Both the position numbers and the translations under genes were made by a program. Source: Arcticibacter pallidicorallinus (GTDB lineage: Bacteria > Bacteroidota > Bacteroidia > Sphingobacteriales > Sphingobacteriaceae). Taken from it: DNA of 64,000 bases. Shown in pieces: positions 6,608 through 14,672 of this stretch (the stretch's first letter is position 1; each line of letters begins with the position of its first letter). The stretch spans positions 38,014 to 102,013 of the forward strand of contig NZ_PVTH01000013.1 in the NCBI RefSeq assembly GCF_003002875.1, given 5' to 3'. A model generated the notes under the pieces. That model was not told the DNA's origin. It worked only from the letters and a program-made list of their open reading frames with translations, and did no database searches.

Positions 6608-9451
6608 CTAACGTCGCATTTCCAGTTTCAGGAATTGTCCGGTAAAGCTCTTTTTTACTTTTGTCAGTCCCTCGGGAGTTCCTTCGAAGAGAACCTGTCC
6701 TCCGCCGGCGCCACCTTCAGGACCCAGGTCGATTACCCAATCTGCTACTTTAACCACATCGAGGTTGTGTTCAATTACCAAAATGGTATTTCCATGATCT
6801 ACCAGGCGGTTTAAAACCCCCAGCAAGACATTGATGTCTTCAAAATGGAGACCCGTGGTAGGTTCATCCAATATATAGAAGGTTTTTCCTGTATCTTTCT
6901 TGGAAAGCTCGGTAGCCAGCTTCACACGCTGTGCTTCACCACCCGAGAGTGTTGTTGACGATTGTCCGAGTTTGATATAGCCCAGGCCGACATCGTAGAG
7001 CGTTTTTATTTTCCGGTGGATGGAGGGAATCAGCTCAAAGAATTCTACCGCCTCTTCAATGCTCATATCCAGCACATCGCTGATGGATTTTCCTTTATAG
7101 CGCACCTCCAGGGTTTCGCGGTTATAGCGTCTGCCGTTGCATTCCTCACAAGGAACCTGCACATCAGGCAGGAAGTTCATTTCAATAATCTTCATTCCGG
7201 CACCCTGACAGGTTTCGCATCTTCCTCCTTTAACGTTGAAGGAGAAGCGTCCGGGTTTATATCCCCTGATCTTTGCTTCGGGCAGGCCGACAAACAGGTT
7301 GCGGATATCCGAGAACACGCCGGTATACGTAGAAGGATTGGAACGAGGCGTACGACCTATCGGCGTCTGGTCAATTTCGATCACCTTATCAATATGCTCC
7401 AGACCTTCGATAGCCTTAAAAGGCATCGGTGTCTTCTTCGCTCTGAAGAAATGTTTGTTGAGTATAGGATATAGCGTCTCGGCGATAAGACTTGATTTTC
7501 CGCTCCCGGACACACCGGTAACACAGATCAGCTTTCCAAGAGGAAATGACACGGTTACATTACGCAGGTTGTTCCCCGTTGCATTCCGGAGAATCAGCTG
7601 CTCGCCGGTGCCTTTTCTTCTTTCGGCAGGTATGGCAATCTCTTTTTCTCCGCTGAGGTAGGCGTTGGTAAGAGTTTTTGCCAGTCTTACCTCTGAGGGA
7701 GTACCCTGAGCGACGACCTGACCACCGTGAACACCCGCTGCCGGCCCCATATCGATTACATGATCGGCTTCGAGGATCATGTCCTTGTCATGCTCTACCA
7801 CAAGTACGGAGTTACCGATATCGCGAAGGTTCTTCAGTGCGGAAATAAGGCGTGCATTATCCCGCTGATGAAGTCCGATACTCGGCTCATCCAATATATA
7901 AAGCACATTAACGAGCTGCGACCCGATCTGGGTAGCCAGACGAATACGCTGCGCCTCTCCTCCGGAGAGGGTCCTGGCAGTTCTGTTAAGGGTCAGGTAG
8001 TTCAGGCCTACATCCAGAAGAAAGCCTAGTCTGGAACGGATCTCCTTTAGTATTTCCTTCGCGATAATACTCTGCCGCTCGTTGAGACGGGATTCCACTT
8101 CATCAAACCAGAGGGACAGGCTGTTGATATCCATAGAGGCGAGCTCATAGATATTCTTTTCGCCAACCTTGAAATGGAGGGATTCTTTTTTAAGTCGGGC
8201 ACCGTGACATACCGGACAAACCTTTAATACACGGAAGTCGTCCAGATCTTTCAGCATATCTTCTGCCTTTTTCTCAGACTGTTCCTCAAGCATCTTGATG
8301 ATGCCATCAAATGTTACCTGATAATTCTGGACATTCCACTTATTATACTGAACCGGTACGGTCAACAGCTCATCAGAGCCGTGCAATATAATTTCCAAAA
8401 TGTCTTTGGGTAGTTTCTCGATAGGATCAGACAAAGAAAACTCTTTCTTTTTGCTGAGGGCCTTCAGCATCTGGAAGATCCAGGTTTCCCTGAACTCACC
8501 TATAGGTGCCAGCCCCCCTTTCATTATACTCAGCTTTGGATCAGGAATAACGGATGATTCGTCGATCTCGTAGATGGAACCCAGGCCATCACAGCGTTCG
8601 CAGGCCCCATAAGGAGAGTTGAACGAAAAGGTGTTAGGTTGAGGTTCATCATAGGAGATACCAGACTCCGGATCCATCAGGTATTTACTGAAAAAGAACT
8701 CGTTATTGTCCTGGTCGGCGATCTTGATGATGCCCTTTGCGATTTTTAGTGCTGACTGGATAGAGCTGTAGAGGCGCTTTGAATCTTTCTCCGTTACGTT
8801 GAGCCTGTCAACGACCATCTCGATATCGTGGATGCGGTAACGGTCCAGTTGCATTTTTGGTGTGAGATCAACGATTTCCCCATCTACACGAACCTTCAGG
8901 TAGCCTTGCTTACGGATCTGTTCGAAAAGCTCACGATAGTGGCCCTTACGGCCTTTCACCACGGGAGCTAAGATATTGACAGCTTTACCGTCAAACTGCT
9001 GTAGTATACTGCGGAGCATCTGATCTTCAGACATGCGCTCCATTTTTTTACCCGTTACATACGAATAAGCATCTGCCGTTCTTGCGAATAAAAGACGCAT
9101 GAAGTCATAGATCTCTGTTATGGTACCTACCGTAGAACGTGGATTTTTAGAGGTTGTCTTTTGTTCGATGGCGATGACGGGACTTAATCCGGAAATCTTA
9201 TCCACATCCGGACGTTCCATTCCACCGAGGAATTGTCTGGAATAGGCGCTGAAGGTTTCCATGTAACGTCTTTGCCCCTCCGCATATATCGTATCAAAAG
9301 CCAGCGATGACTTGCCACTTCCACTGAGGCCGGTAATGACTACCAGCTGGTTCCTCGGAAATGATACGTCGATATTTTTAAGGTTATGAACCCTGGCTCC
9401 GTAAACCTCTACCTCACTTTGCTCGCCAAGATCTGGTGTGCTTTTATTCAT
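6608..9451 (-). CDS. uvrA: excinuclease ABC subunit UvrA
   Basis: UvrA (947 residues) is the damage-sensing ATPase of nucleotide excision repair. The first Walker A GLSGSGKS is at residues 41-48 and the second, GVSGSGKSSL, is in the C-terminal half. Two ABC signatures (LSGGEAQRIRLATQIGS and LSGGEAQRVKLATEL) are each followed by a Walker B (YILDEPS, YILDEPT). Zinc ligands appear as CERC with CPVC, and as CETCQGAG with CEECNGRRYN. The N-terminal start MNKSTPDLGEQSEVEVYGAR fits homologues. Length is typical. It heads the uvrA-nnr pair; uvrB and uvrC are elsewhere. Confidence 0.98.
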   Translation of the reverse strand: MNKSTPDLGEQSEVEVYGARVHNLKNIDVSFPRNQLVVITGLSGSGKSSLAFDTIYAEGQRRYMETFSAYSRQFLGGMERPDVDKISGLSPVIAIEQKTTSKNPRSTVGTITEIYDFMRLLFARTADAYSYVTGKKMERMSEDQMLRSILQQFDGKAVNILAPVVKGRKGHYRELFEQIRKQGYLKVRVDGEIVDLTPKMQLDRYRIHDIEMVVDRLNVTEKDSKRLYSSIQSALKIAKGIIKIADQDNNEFFFSKYLMDPESGISYDEPQPNTFSFNSPYGACERCDGLGSIYEIDESSVIPDPKLSIMKGGLAPIGEFRETWIFQMLKALSKKKEFSLSDPIEKLPKDILEIILHGSDELLTVPVQYNKWNVQNYQVTFDGIIKMLEEQSEKKAEDMLKDLDDFRVLKVCPVCHGARLKKESLHFKVGEKNIYELASMDINSLSLWFDEVESRLNERQSIIAKEILKEIRSRLGFLLDVGLNYLTLNRTARTLSGGEAQRIRLATQIGSQLVNVLYILDEPSIGLHQRDNARLISALKNLRDIGNSVLVVEHDKDMILEADHVIDMGPAAGVHGGQVVAQGTPSEVRLAKTLTNAYLSGEKEIAIPAERRKGTGEQLILRNATGNNLRNVTVSFPLGKLICVTGVSGSGKSSLIAETLYPILNKHFFRAKKTPMPFKAIEGLEHIDKVIEIDQTPIGRTPRSNPSTYTGVFSDIRNLFVGLPEAKIRGYKPGRFSFNVKGGRCETCQGAGMKIIEMNFLPDVQVPCEECNGRRYNRETLEVRYKGKSISDVLDMSIEEAVEFFELIPSIHRKIKTLYDVGLGYIKLGQSSTTLSGGEAQRVKLATELSKKDTGKTFYILDEPTTGLHFEDINVLLGVLNRLVDHGNTILVIEHNLDVVKVADWVIDLGPEGGAGGGQVLFEGTPEGLTKVKKSFTGQFLKLEMRR

Positions 9452-9604
9452 TAATTTGTATCTCTAGAAATATGGACGATAAAGATCGGGTAATAGTCTG
9501 TAATTAACATCCTGTCTGTGTAATTTTAGGAGCAAAGGTCCTGACGCATATTTCTCCCCAGAAGTTAGCATCAGAACCTTCGCTCTTAAAAAATTAACAA
9601 AAAT

Positions 9605-10444
9605 CTAGAGGTCTTGTTTCCGGAGAAGATTAAGCGCATCGATGGCGTTGCGCTCGGTAACAGGATCGATAACCCGGTGTTTCGGCTGCTCCGTATCACG
9701 GGCAAGGAGGCTCTCTCCTCTTCTGGCAAATCCGTATTTAATTGGATTTTCAATTACTTCTTTCATGGAAGCCAGCTTGTAGACGTAGGAAGCTGTCTCC
9801 CTGTTTAACTTCAGCTTAAAGTAATTGTCATGTCCCTGGACCGCAATCTGTCTCTTTAAGCTATTCTCACCAACGTTATATGCAGCGGCGACAAGGGTCC
9901 AGTTATTGAACTCCTTATACAAGTCGCGCAAATATTTCGCGGCAGCAACAGTAGACTTTCTCATATTTTGTCTGTCGTCACGGGAACGGTTAACCACCAG
10001 TCCGTAACTCCTTGCTGTTTGTGGCATAAACTGCCAGTAGCCGGACGCTCCTTTAGGAGATGTTCCTCCAACTAAGCCACTTTCAACCAAAGGAAGATAT
10101 TTGAAGTCTTCCGGAATGCCGTACTGCTTGAGTATCGGCTCGATTACAGGAAACCAGCGTGCAGCTCTTTGGTGCAACCGATTTGTCTGAATATGCTCAT
10201 AACTGCTGGCTTTTAAATACTTTTCCATCCTCTGGGAAACCTTTACATGCTGTACCGGTATTTCCTCGCTGGCAAACTCAAATGAGATGACAGGGGATGA
10301 TTCTTTTTCGTCGCGGGGAGAAGGGACATCCACTTTTTGTGGAAACGACTTAACGTGTGTTACTGAAGTTTTGCTGACACCTACTTTTGCTAAAACGGTG
10401 ATCAGAACAACTGCAATACACGCGATCAAATGTTTCTTAATCAT
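9605..10444 (-). CDS. lytic transglycosylase, MltD/SLT family
   Basis: A 279-residue murein hydrolase that cleaves the glycan strand to 1,6-anhydroMurNAc. I chose the ATG at 10444 (MIKKHLIACIAVVLITVL, signal peptide or anchor). The longer frame to 10513 would run across a well-formed promoter. The SLT domain (about 105-235) shows FKYLPLVESGL with the catalytic glutamate, SPKGASGYWQFMPQTA, and AAAYNVGENSL. No LysM repeats follow the catalytic domain, unlike E. coli MltD; the C-terminus ends shortly after an NPIKYGF segment. The protein is expected in the periplasm or on the inner membrane. Confidence 0.88.
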   Translation of the reverse strand: MIKKHLIACIAVVLITVLAKVGVSKTSVTHVKSFPQKVDVPSPRDEKESSPVISFEFASEEIPVQHVKVSQRMEKYLKASSYEHIQTNRLHQRAARWFPVIEPILKQYGIPEDFKYLPLVESGLVGGTSPKGASGYWQFMPQTARSYGLVVNRSRDDRQNMRKSTVAAAKYLRDLYKEFNNWTLVAAAYNVGENSLKRQIAVQGHDNYFKLKLNRETASYVYKLASMKEVIENPIKYGFARRGESLLARDTEQPKHRVIDPVTERNAIDALNLLRKQDL

Positions 10445-10478
10445 GCGTACCTTACTATGTTTATTATTAAAAAGACCA

Positions 10479-10509
10479 CAAAGGTACGGAATATATATGT
10501 GATACACAA
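10479..10509 (-). promoter_or_regulatory. promoter of the lytic transglycosylase gene
   Basis: On the minus strand TTG (10509-10507), 20 bp, then TACCTTTG (10486-10479). It lies inside the longest possible ORF, which supports the downstream start at 10444. Confidence 0.65.
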
Positions 10510-10618
10510 GCACTTATGTTTTATACCCTAAAAACCAGGGTGTTAATAACCATTTTTTCACACTTTTCGACCAAACTTATTAGCAAACACTATACAGGTT
10601 TAATTGTTAAATTTTGAC

Positions 10619-10626
10619 TAACTTTG
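10619..10626 (+). promoter_or_regulatory. -7 box of the pseudouridine synthase gene
   Basis: TAACTTTG, 30 nt before the ATG at 10657, matches TAnnTTTG. The -33 element is weak. Confidence 0.4.
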
Positions 10627-10656
10627 CCCCCCATTTAAATAGGTTAGCAGTATAAC

Positions 10657-12252
10657 ATGCCAAATAGTAACAATCGGAAAAGTCGCGAGGACAAGTCCTT
10701 CAATAACAACCGTTTCGACGCAAGTTCAAAAAACGATCGTCAGGAAAGGTCAAACACAGAAAACAAAAGAAAGTTTGACGGCGACCGCAAACAGTCGTAC
10801 GGGGATCGCCCCACAAGGTCTGAAAGACCATCGTCAGACGAAAGAGGACAGGATCGCAGAACAAGCGGCGATCGTCCATTCGCAAAAAGACCATTCAGTC
10901 AGGATTCAAGAGAAAAAAGCCGTGATTCAAGATCAGGAGGAGAGCGTTCTTCCGACAGAAGATCATTTGGCGGAGACAAGAGAGAAGGATTTTCATCAGG
11001 CCGTCCGCAAGGAGACCGTCCTTATGAAAAGAAAGCTTTTGAAAGAAGACCATTTGGCGAAGACAAACGAGGAGGCGCTTCAGGCGGCCGCAGCACGGGA
11101 GACCGTCCGTTCGAAAAGAAATCATTCGACAGAAGACCGTCTGGTGATGACAGAAGATCAGGAGCAGCAGGCAGCAGACCACAAAGCGACCGTCCTTTCG
11201 AAAGAAAACCTTTTGGAAGCGACAGAAAGCCTTTCGGAGAAGATAAGAGAGAAAGGCGCCCATACGGTGATGACAGAAAGCCTTTCGGAGAAGATAAGAG
11301 AGAAAGACGCCCATACGGTGATGACAGAAAGCCGGGAAGACCGTCTGACAGACCGCAGTCTGAGCGCCCGTACGAGAAGAAGCCTTTTCGCACTGACGAG
11401 AGAAGAAGCGGCGACAGAAGACCTTCTGACCGCCGTGCAGATACCGGTGAGAACCGTACCTGGACCTCGGAAGAGCATGTTGGCAAGCCAAACATGCGTC
11501 TGCGGAAGAAGACAACAGCGCCCTCCGGAGTTTCAGACCTTATCCGTCTGAACAGATACATTGCAAATGCCGGCATCTGCTCACGCAGGAAGGCAGATGA
11601 GTTGATTGAAGCAGGCGTTATCAGCGTAAACGGGGAGGCCGTCACCGAGCTTGGTCACAAGATCAATCCGATGACAGACGTCATCCGTTATAACGGAGCA
11701 ACTCTGAAGCGCGAAAAGATGACTTATGTGCTTCTGAACAAGCCAAAGGATTATATCACCACTACTGACGACCCTCAGGAACGCAGAACGGTTATGCAAC
11801 TGGTTGAGAAAGCTTCCAAGGAGCGGATCTACCCTATCGGAAGACTGGATAGAAACACAACCGGTTTGTTACTGATGACCAATGACGGTGATCTTGCTGA
11901 CAAACTTTCTCACCCGCGTAATAATATCACCAAGATCTACCAGGTGGAGCTTAGTAAGAGCTTGAGTCAGGGAGACCTGAATAAGATCGCTTTCGGCCTG
12001 GAGCTGGAAGATGGCCTGATCAAGGTTGACGAAATAAGTTATGTTGCAGGGGCAAGTAAAAAAGAAGTTGGCGTTCAGATCCATAGCGGTAAAAATCGTA
12101 TCGTAAGAAGGATCTTCGAACACCTCGGTTATGAAGTAGTGAAACTTGACAGGGTTGTTTATGCCAACCTGACCAAGAAAGACCTTCCAAGAGGCCGATG
12201 GAGATATTTGGATGAAAAGGAAATCATCCAGCTTAAGCATCTGATAAAGTAA
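10657..12252 (+). CDS. RluB/RsuA-type pseudouridine synthase with long disordered N-terminal extension
   Basis: A 531-residue protein. Residues 1 to about 290 are low complexity, rich in Arg, Asp, Ser, Gly and Pro, with words such as GDRP, FEKK, RRPFG and DDRKPFGEDKRE. From about residue 295 an S4 RNA-binding domain (LNRYIANAGICSRRKADELIE) and an RsuA/RluB/E/F catalytic domain follow, with the catalytic aspartate near residue 398 in PIGRLDRNTTGLL. It should isomerise uridine in 23S rRNA. Charged N-terminal extensions on RluB are known in Bacteroidota; this one contains a tandem 17-residue repeat. Several long frames on both strands here are by-products of the repetitive composition. Confidence 0.93.
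   Translation: MPNSNNRKSREDKSFNNNRFDASSKNDRQERSNTENKRKFDGDRKQSYGDRPTRSERPSSDERGQDRRTSGDRPFAKRPFSQDSREKSRDSRSGGERSSDRRSFGGDKREGFSSGRPQGDRPYEKKAFERRPFGEDKRGGASGGRSTGDRPFEKKSFDRRPSGDDRRSGAAGSRPQSDRPFERKPFGSDRKPFGEDKRERRPYGDDRKPFGEDKRERRPYGDDRKPGRPSDRPQSERPYEKKPFRTDERRSGDRRPSDRRADTGENRTWTSEEHVGKPNMRLRKKTTAPSGVSDLIRLNRYIANAGICSRRKADELIEAGVISVNGEAVTELGHKINPMTDVIRYNGATLKREKMTYVLLNKPKDYITTTDDPQERRTVMQLVEKASKERIYPIGRLDRNTTGLLLMTNDGDLADKLSHPRNNITKIYQVELSKSLSQGDLNKIAFGLELEDGLIKVDEISYVAGASKKEVGVQIHSGKNRIVRRIFEHLGYEVVKLDRVVYANLTKKDLPRGRWRYLDEKEIIQLKHLIK
11221..11322 (+). repeat. tandem 51-bp repeat inside the pseudouridine synthase gene
   Basis: Two adjacent 51-bp units (11221-11271 and 11272-11322) differ at one base and encode the 17-residue unit DRKPFGEDKRERRPYGD. 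A third, partial unit follows. The repeat is in frame, so slippage would change tail length without a frameshift. Confidence 0.85.
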
Positions 12253-12290
12253 AAAACAAAACCCCGGAACAATTCGGGGTTTTGTTTTTT
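12252..12290 (+). terminator. rho-independent terminator after the pseudouridine synthase gene
   Basis: The stem AAAACAAAACCCCG / CGGGGTTTTGTTTT with an 8-nt loop GAACAATT begins at the stop codon and ends in a T-tract. It is one of the strongest hairpins in the window. Confidence 0.92.
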
Positions 12291-12332
12291 ATAGGAGTAT
12301 AAAGTGTTTATCTTAGTGTATAACCCTGATAA

Positions 12333-13454
12333 ATGAAAAGAAATATCTTTATCCTGCTTATGGCATCTCTTACGATTGGAAACACGTACGCACAAAAGCG
12401 AAATCTCGTTATTGGTACCTATACAAAGAACGGAAAGAGCGAAGGTATTTATGTTTATGAGTTCGATAGCCAGACAGGCAAAGCAACCTATAAAAACAAG
12501 GCAACGGGGGTTGCTAACCCGTCTTACCTGGACATCAGCAAGGATGGCAAGTTTGTTTATGCAGCCAACGAAAATAAAGAGGGTGGCGTAAGCGCATTTT
12601 CTTTTGACCCTGTAACAGGAGCCCTGCAGCTTCTCAACAGTCAGCCGACCCATGGCAGCTCAGCCTGCTATATCGACATTGACAACAGCAGGAAATTTGT
12701 ATTCTCCGCAAATTATGGCTCGGGTAACCTGGTTGTATATCCGGTGCAAAAAGACGGGTCACTGGCCCCGGCGGCTCAGGTGATTCAACATACCGGTAGC
12801 AGTGCCGACCCAAACCGTCAGAAGTCTTCTCATGTACATTCGACAATCCTTTCACCAGATCAGAAGTTTCTGCTGGTGAGTGACCTCGGCACAGATAAGA
12901 TTTCCAGCTACGCTTTCGATAACAAGAATATCAAAGAGCCCTTAAGACCGGCTGATCCTCCTTTTGCTACTGCGGCGCCGGGAAGCGGACCAAGGCACCT
13001 GGATTTTCACCCCAACAGCCGTTATGTTTATGCCCTGATGGAAATGACCGGGGATGTTATTGTTTATTCTTATAAGAACGGAAGCCTGAATGCCGTTCAG
13101 ACAATTTCCATGCTTGCACCGGATTTCAGAGGAAAAACGGGAGCGGCGGACATTCATGTATCTCCCGATGGGAAATTTGTATATGCATCTAACCGGGGTG
13201 ACGCCAACGAAATCGTGATATTTAGCATTGACCAAAGCACTGGAAAGCTTACAGTTGCAGGCCGACAGTCAACACTTGGAAAAACGCCAAGGAATTTCGT
13301 TATCGACCAGGCAGGCGATTATCTTCTGGCCGCCAATCAGGACAGCGACCAGGTCGTGATATTTAAGAGAGACCAGCAGAGCGGGCAATTAACGGATACG
13401 GGTGAAAGGATTGACGTAGGAATGCCCGTTTGTTTGAAACTTAGCGGAAAATAA
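12333..13454 (+). CDS. secreted lactonase family (6-phosphogluconolactonase-like) seven-bladed beta-propeller
   Basis: A 373-residue protein with a signal peptide (MKRNIFILLMASLTIGNTYAQ). It is followed by a lactonase/PGL propeller: LVIGTYTKNGKSEGIYVYEFD, PSYLDISKDGKFVYAANE, HVHSTILSPDQKFLLVSDLG, GPRHLDFHPNSRYVYALME and TPRNFVIDQAGDYLLAANQ. Each blade ends in the recurring x-x-Y-A-N type strand. Cytoplasmic Pgl of this fold hydrolyses 6-phosphogluconolactone. A signal peptide makes that substrate unlikely, so a different lactone or sugar acid is inferred. It is convergent with bshA, with 13 bp between stop codons. Confidence 0.85.
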   Translation: MKRNIFILLMASLTIGNTYAQKRNLVIGTYTKNGKSEGIYVYEFDSQTGKATYKNKATGVANPSYLDISKDGKFVYAANENKEGGVSAFSFDPVTGALQLLNSQPTHGSSACYIDIDNSRKFVFSANYGSGNLVVYPVQKDGSLAPAAQVIQHTGSSADPNRQKSSHVHSTILSPDQKFLLVSDLGTDKISSYAFDNKNIKEPLRPADPPFATAAPGSGPRHLDFHPNSRYVYALMEMTGDVIVYSYKNGSLNAVQTISMLAPDFRGKTGAADIHVSPDGKFVYASNRGDANEIVIFSIDQSTGKLTVAGRQSTLGKTPRNFVIDQAGDYLLAANQDSDQVVIFKRDQQSGQLTDTGERIDVGMPVCLKLSGK

Positions 13455-13457
13455 AAT

Positions 13458-13490
13458 TCCGGTGTCACTATTGGGTTACCGGATTCTTTT
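13458..13490 (+). terminator. hairpin between the lactonase gene and bshA
   Basis: TCCGGT / ACCGGA with a 14-nt loop, followed by TTCTTTT. It overlaps the last codons of bshA on the other strand, where AATTTTATTTT gives a T-rich tail too, so it may work in both directions. Confidence 0.5.
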
Positions 13491-14607
13491 CTATTACTTC
13501 TCTGTAGTAATCTTCATAGATCGGAAGGATGAAGCTCAGGTCAAATTCTTTTGCTCTGGCCAGCGCATTGGCTTTAAATTCGGCCAGGCGCTCCCTGTCT
13601 TCAAGAATATAAACTGCGTTTCTCGCCATGTCTTCCACATCTCCGACATTGCTCATGAAGCCTGTAACACCCTGAATGTTCAGTTCAGGCAAGCCCCCTG
13701 CGTTTGAGGATATCACGGGTACCTGACAGGCCATCGCTTCCAGTGCTGCCAATCCAAAGCTTTCTGATTCTGAAGGCATCAGAAAGAGATCTGCAACGGA
13801 AAGAATTTCTTCTACTGCCTCTTGTTTTCCAAGATATCTTACATTGTCGCAAATACCCAGGTCGCGGCACAGCCTTTCACAGTTTGCACGGTCTGGACCA
13901 TCACCCACCATCAGCAGCTTGGAGGGAATAGTTTGGAGCACTTTATGAAACACGCGAACAACATCCTTTGCTCTCTTCACTTTGCGGAAGTTAGAAGTGT
14001 GGACCATTATCAGTTCATTGTTCGGCGCAATTGCCTTTTTGAAATGATCCTTCCGTTTTTGACTGAAGCGGGTAAGATCTATAAAATTGGGAATCACTTT
14101 GATATCATTGGTGATTTCGAAATGGTCATAGGTATCTTTTCGCAAGTGTTCAGAAACAGCAGTTACTCCGTCGGACTTGTTGATGGAGAATGTCACAACC
14201 GGCTTAAAGGTCACGTCCTTCCCTACCAGCGTGATATCCGTTCCGTGCAACGTGGTTACTACAGGTATATTGATTCCATAGGTAGCCAGTATCTGCTTGG
14301 CCATAAAGGCAGCAGATGCGTGGGGAATGGCGTAATGCACATGCAGCAGATCCAGTTTTTCGAACCGTACCACATCTACCAGTTTGCTGGCCAGAACCAG
14401 CTCGTATGGCGGATAATCAAACAATGGATACTGAGAAACGGACACTTCATGGTAAAATAAGTTTTCCGAGAAGAAGTCTAGTCTGGCTGGCTGACTATAG
14501 GTGATAAAGTGGACCTGATGGCCGTTATCTGCAAGTGCCTTGCCCAGCTCAGTGGCCACTACTCCGCTTCCGCCAAATGTCGGATAGCATACGATTCCAA
14601 TTTTCAT
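13468..14607 (-). CDS. bshA: N-acetyl-alpha-D-glucosaminyl L-malate synthase BshA
   Basis: BshA (379 residues) is the GT4 glycosyltransferase that joins UDP-GlcNAc and L-malate in the first step of bacillithiol synthesis. Diagnostic features are the N-terminus MKIGIVCYPTFGGSGVVATE, the acceptor-site part SQYPLFDYPPYEL, HVHYAIPHASAAFMAKQIL, TLHGTDITLVG, and the GT4 EX7E motif in PSESESFGLAALEAMACQVP. Length is normal. The product is cytosolic. The monothiol bacilliredoxin gene ytxJ at 3815-4144 supports an active bacillithiol system; bshB and bshC are not in this window. Confidence 0.96.
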   Translation of the reverse strand: MKIGIVCYPTFGGSGVVATELGKALADNGHQVHFITYSQPARLDFFSENLFYHEVSVSQYPLFDYPPYELVLASKLVDVVRFEKLDLLHVHYAIPHASAAFMAKQILATYGINIPVVTTLHGTDITLVGKDVTFKPVVTFSINKSDGVTAVSEHLRKDTYDHFEITNDIKVIPNFIDLTRFSQKRKDHFKKAIAPNNELIMVHTSNFRKVKRAKDVVRVFHKVLQTIPSKLLMVGDGPDRANCERLCRDLGICDNVRYLGKQEAVEEILSVADLFLMPSESESFGLAALEAMACQVPVISSNAGGLPELNIQGVTGFMSNVGDVEDMARNAVYILEDRERLAEFKANALARAKEFDLSFILPIYEDYYREVIEKNPVTQ

Positions 14608-14672
14608 TTTGCAAAATAAAAGGAAAAAGACGAAGATATTGTTTGGTTCGGGTAAATTAAATAGCTACCCGA

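Noticed and set aside
11221..11322. CRISPR-like array
   Set aside because: The 51-bp units are contiguous with no spacers and lie in a coding frame.
10775..11645. Long frames on both strands inside the pseudouridine synthase gene (up to 258 residues)
   Set aside because: Caused by the Arg/Asp/Gly-rich repeats, which keep several frames free of stops; the annotated frame continues into a clear S4 and catalytic domain.
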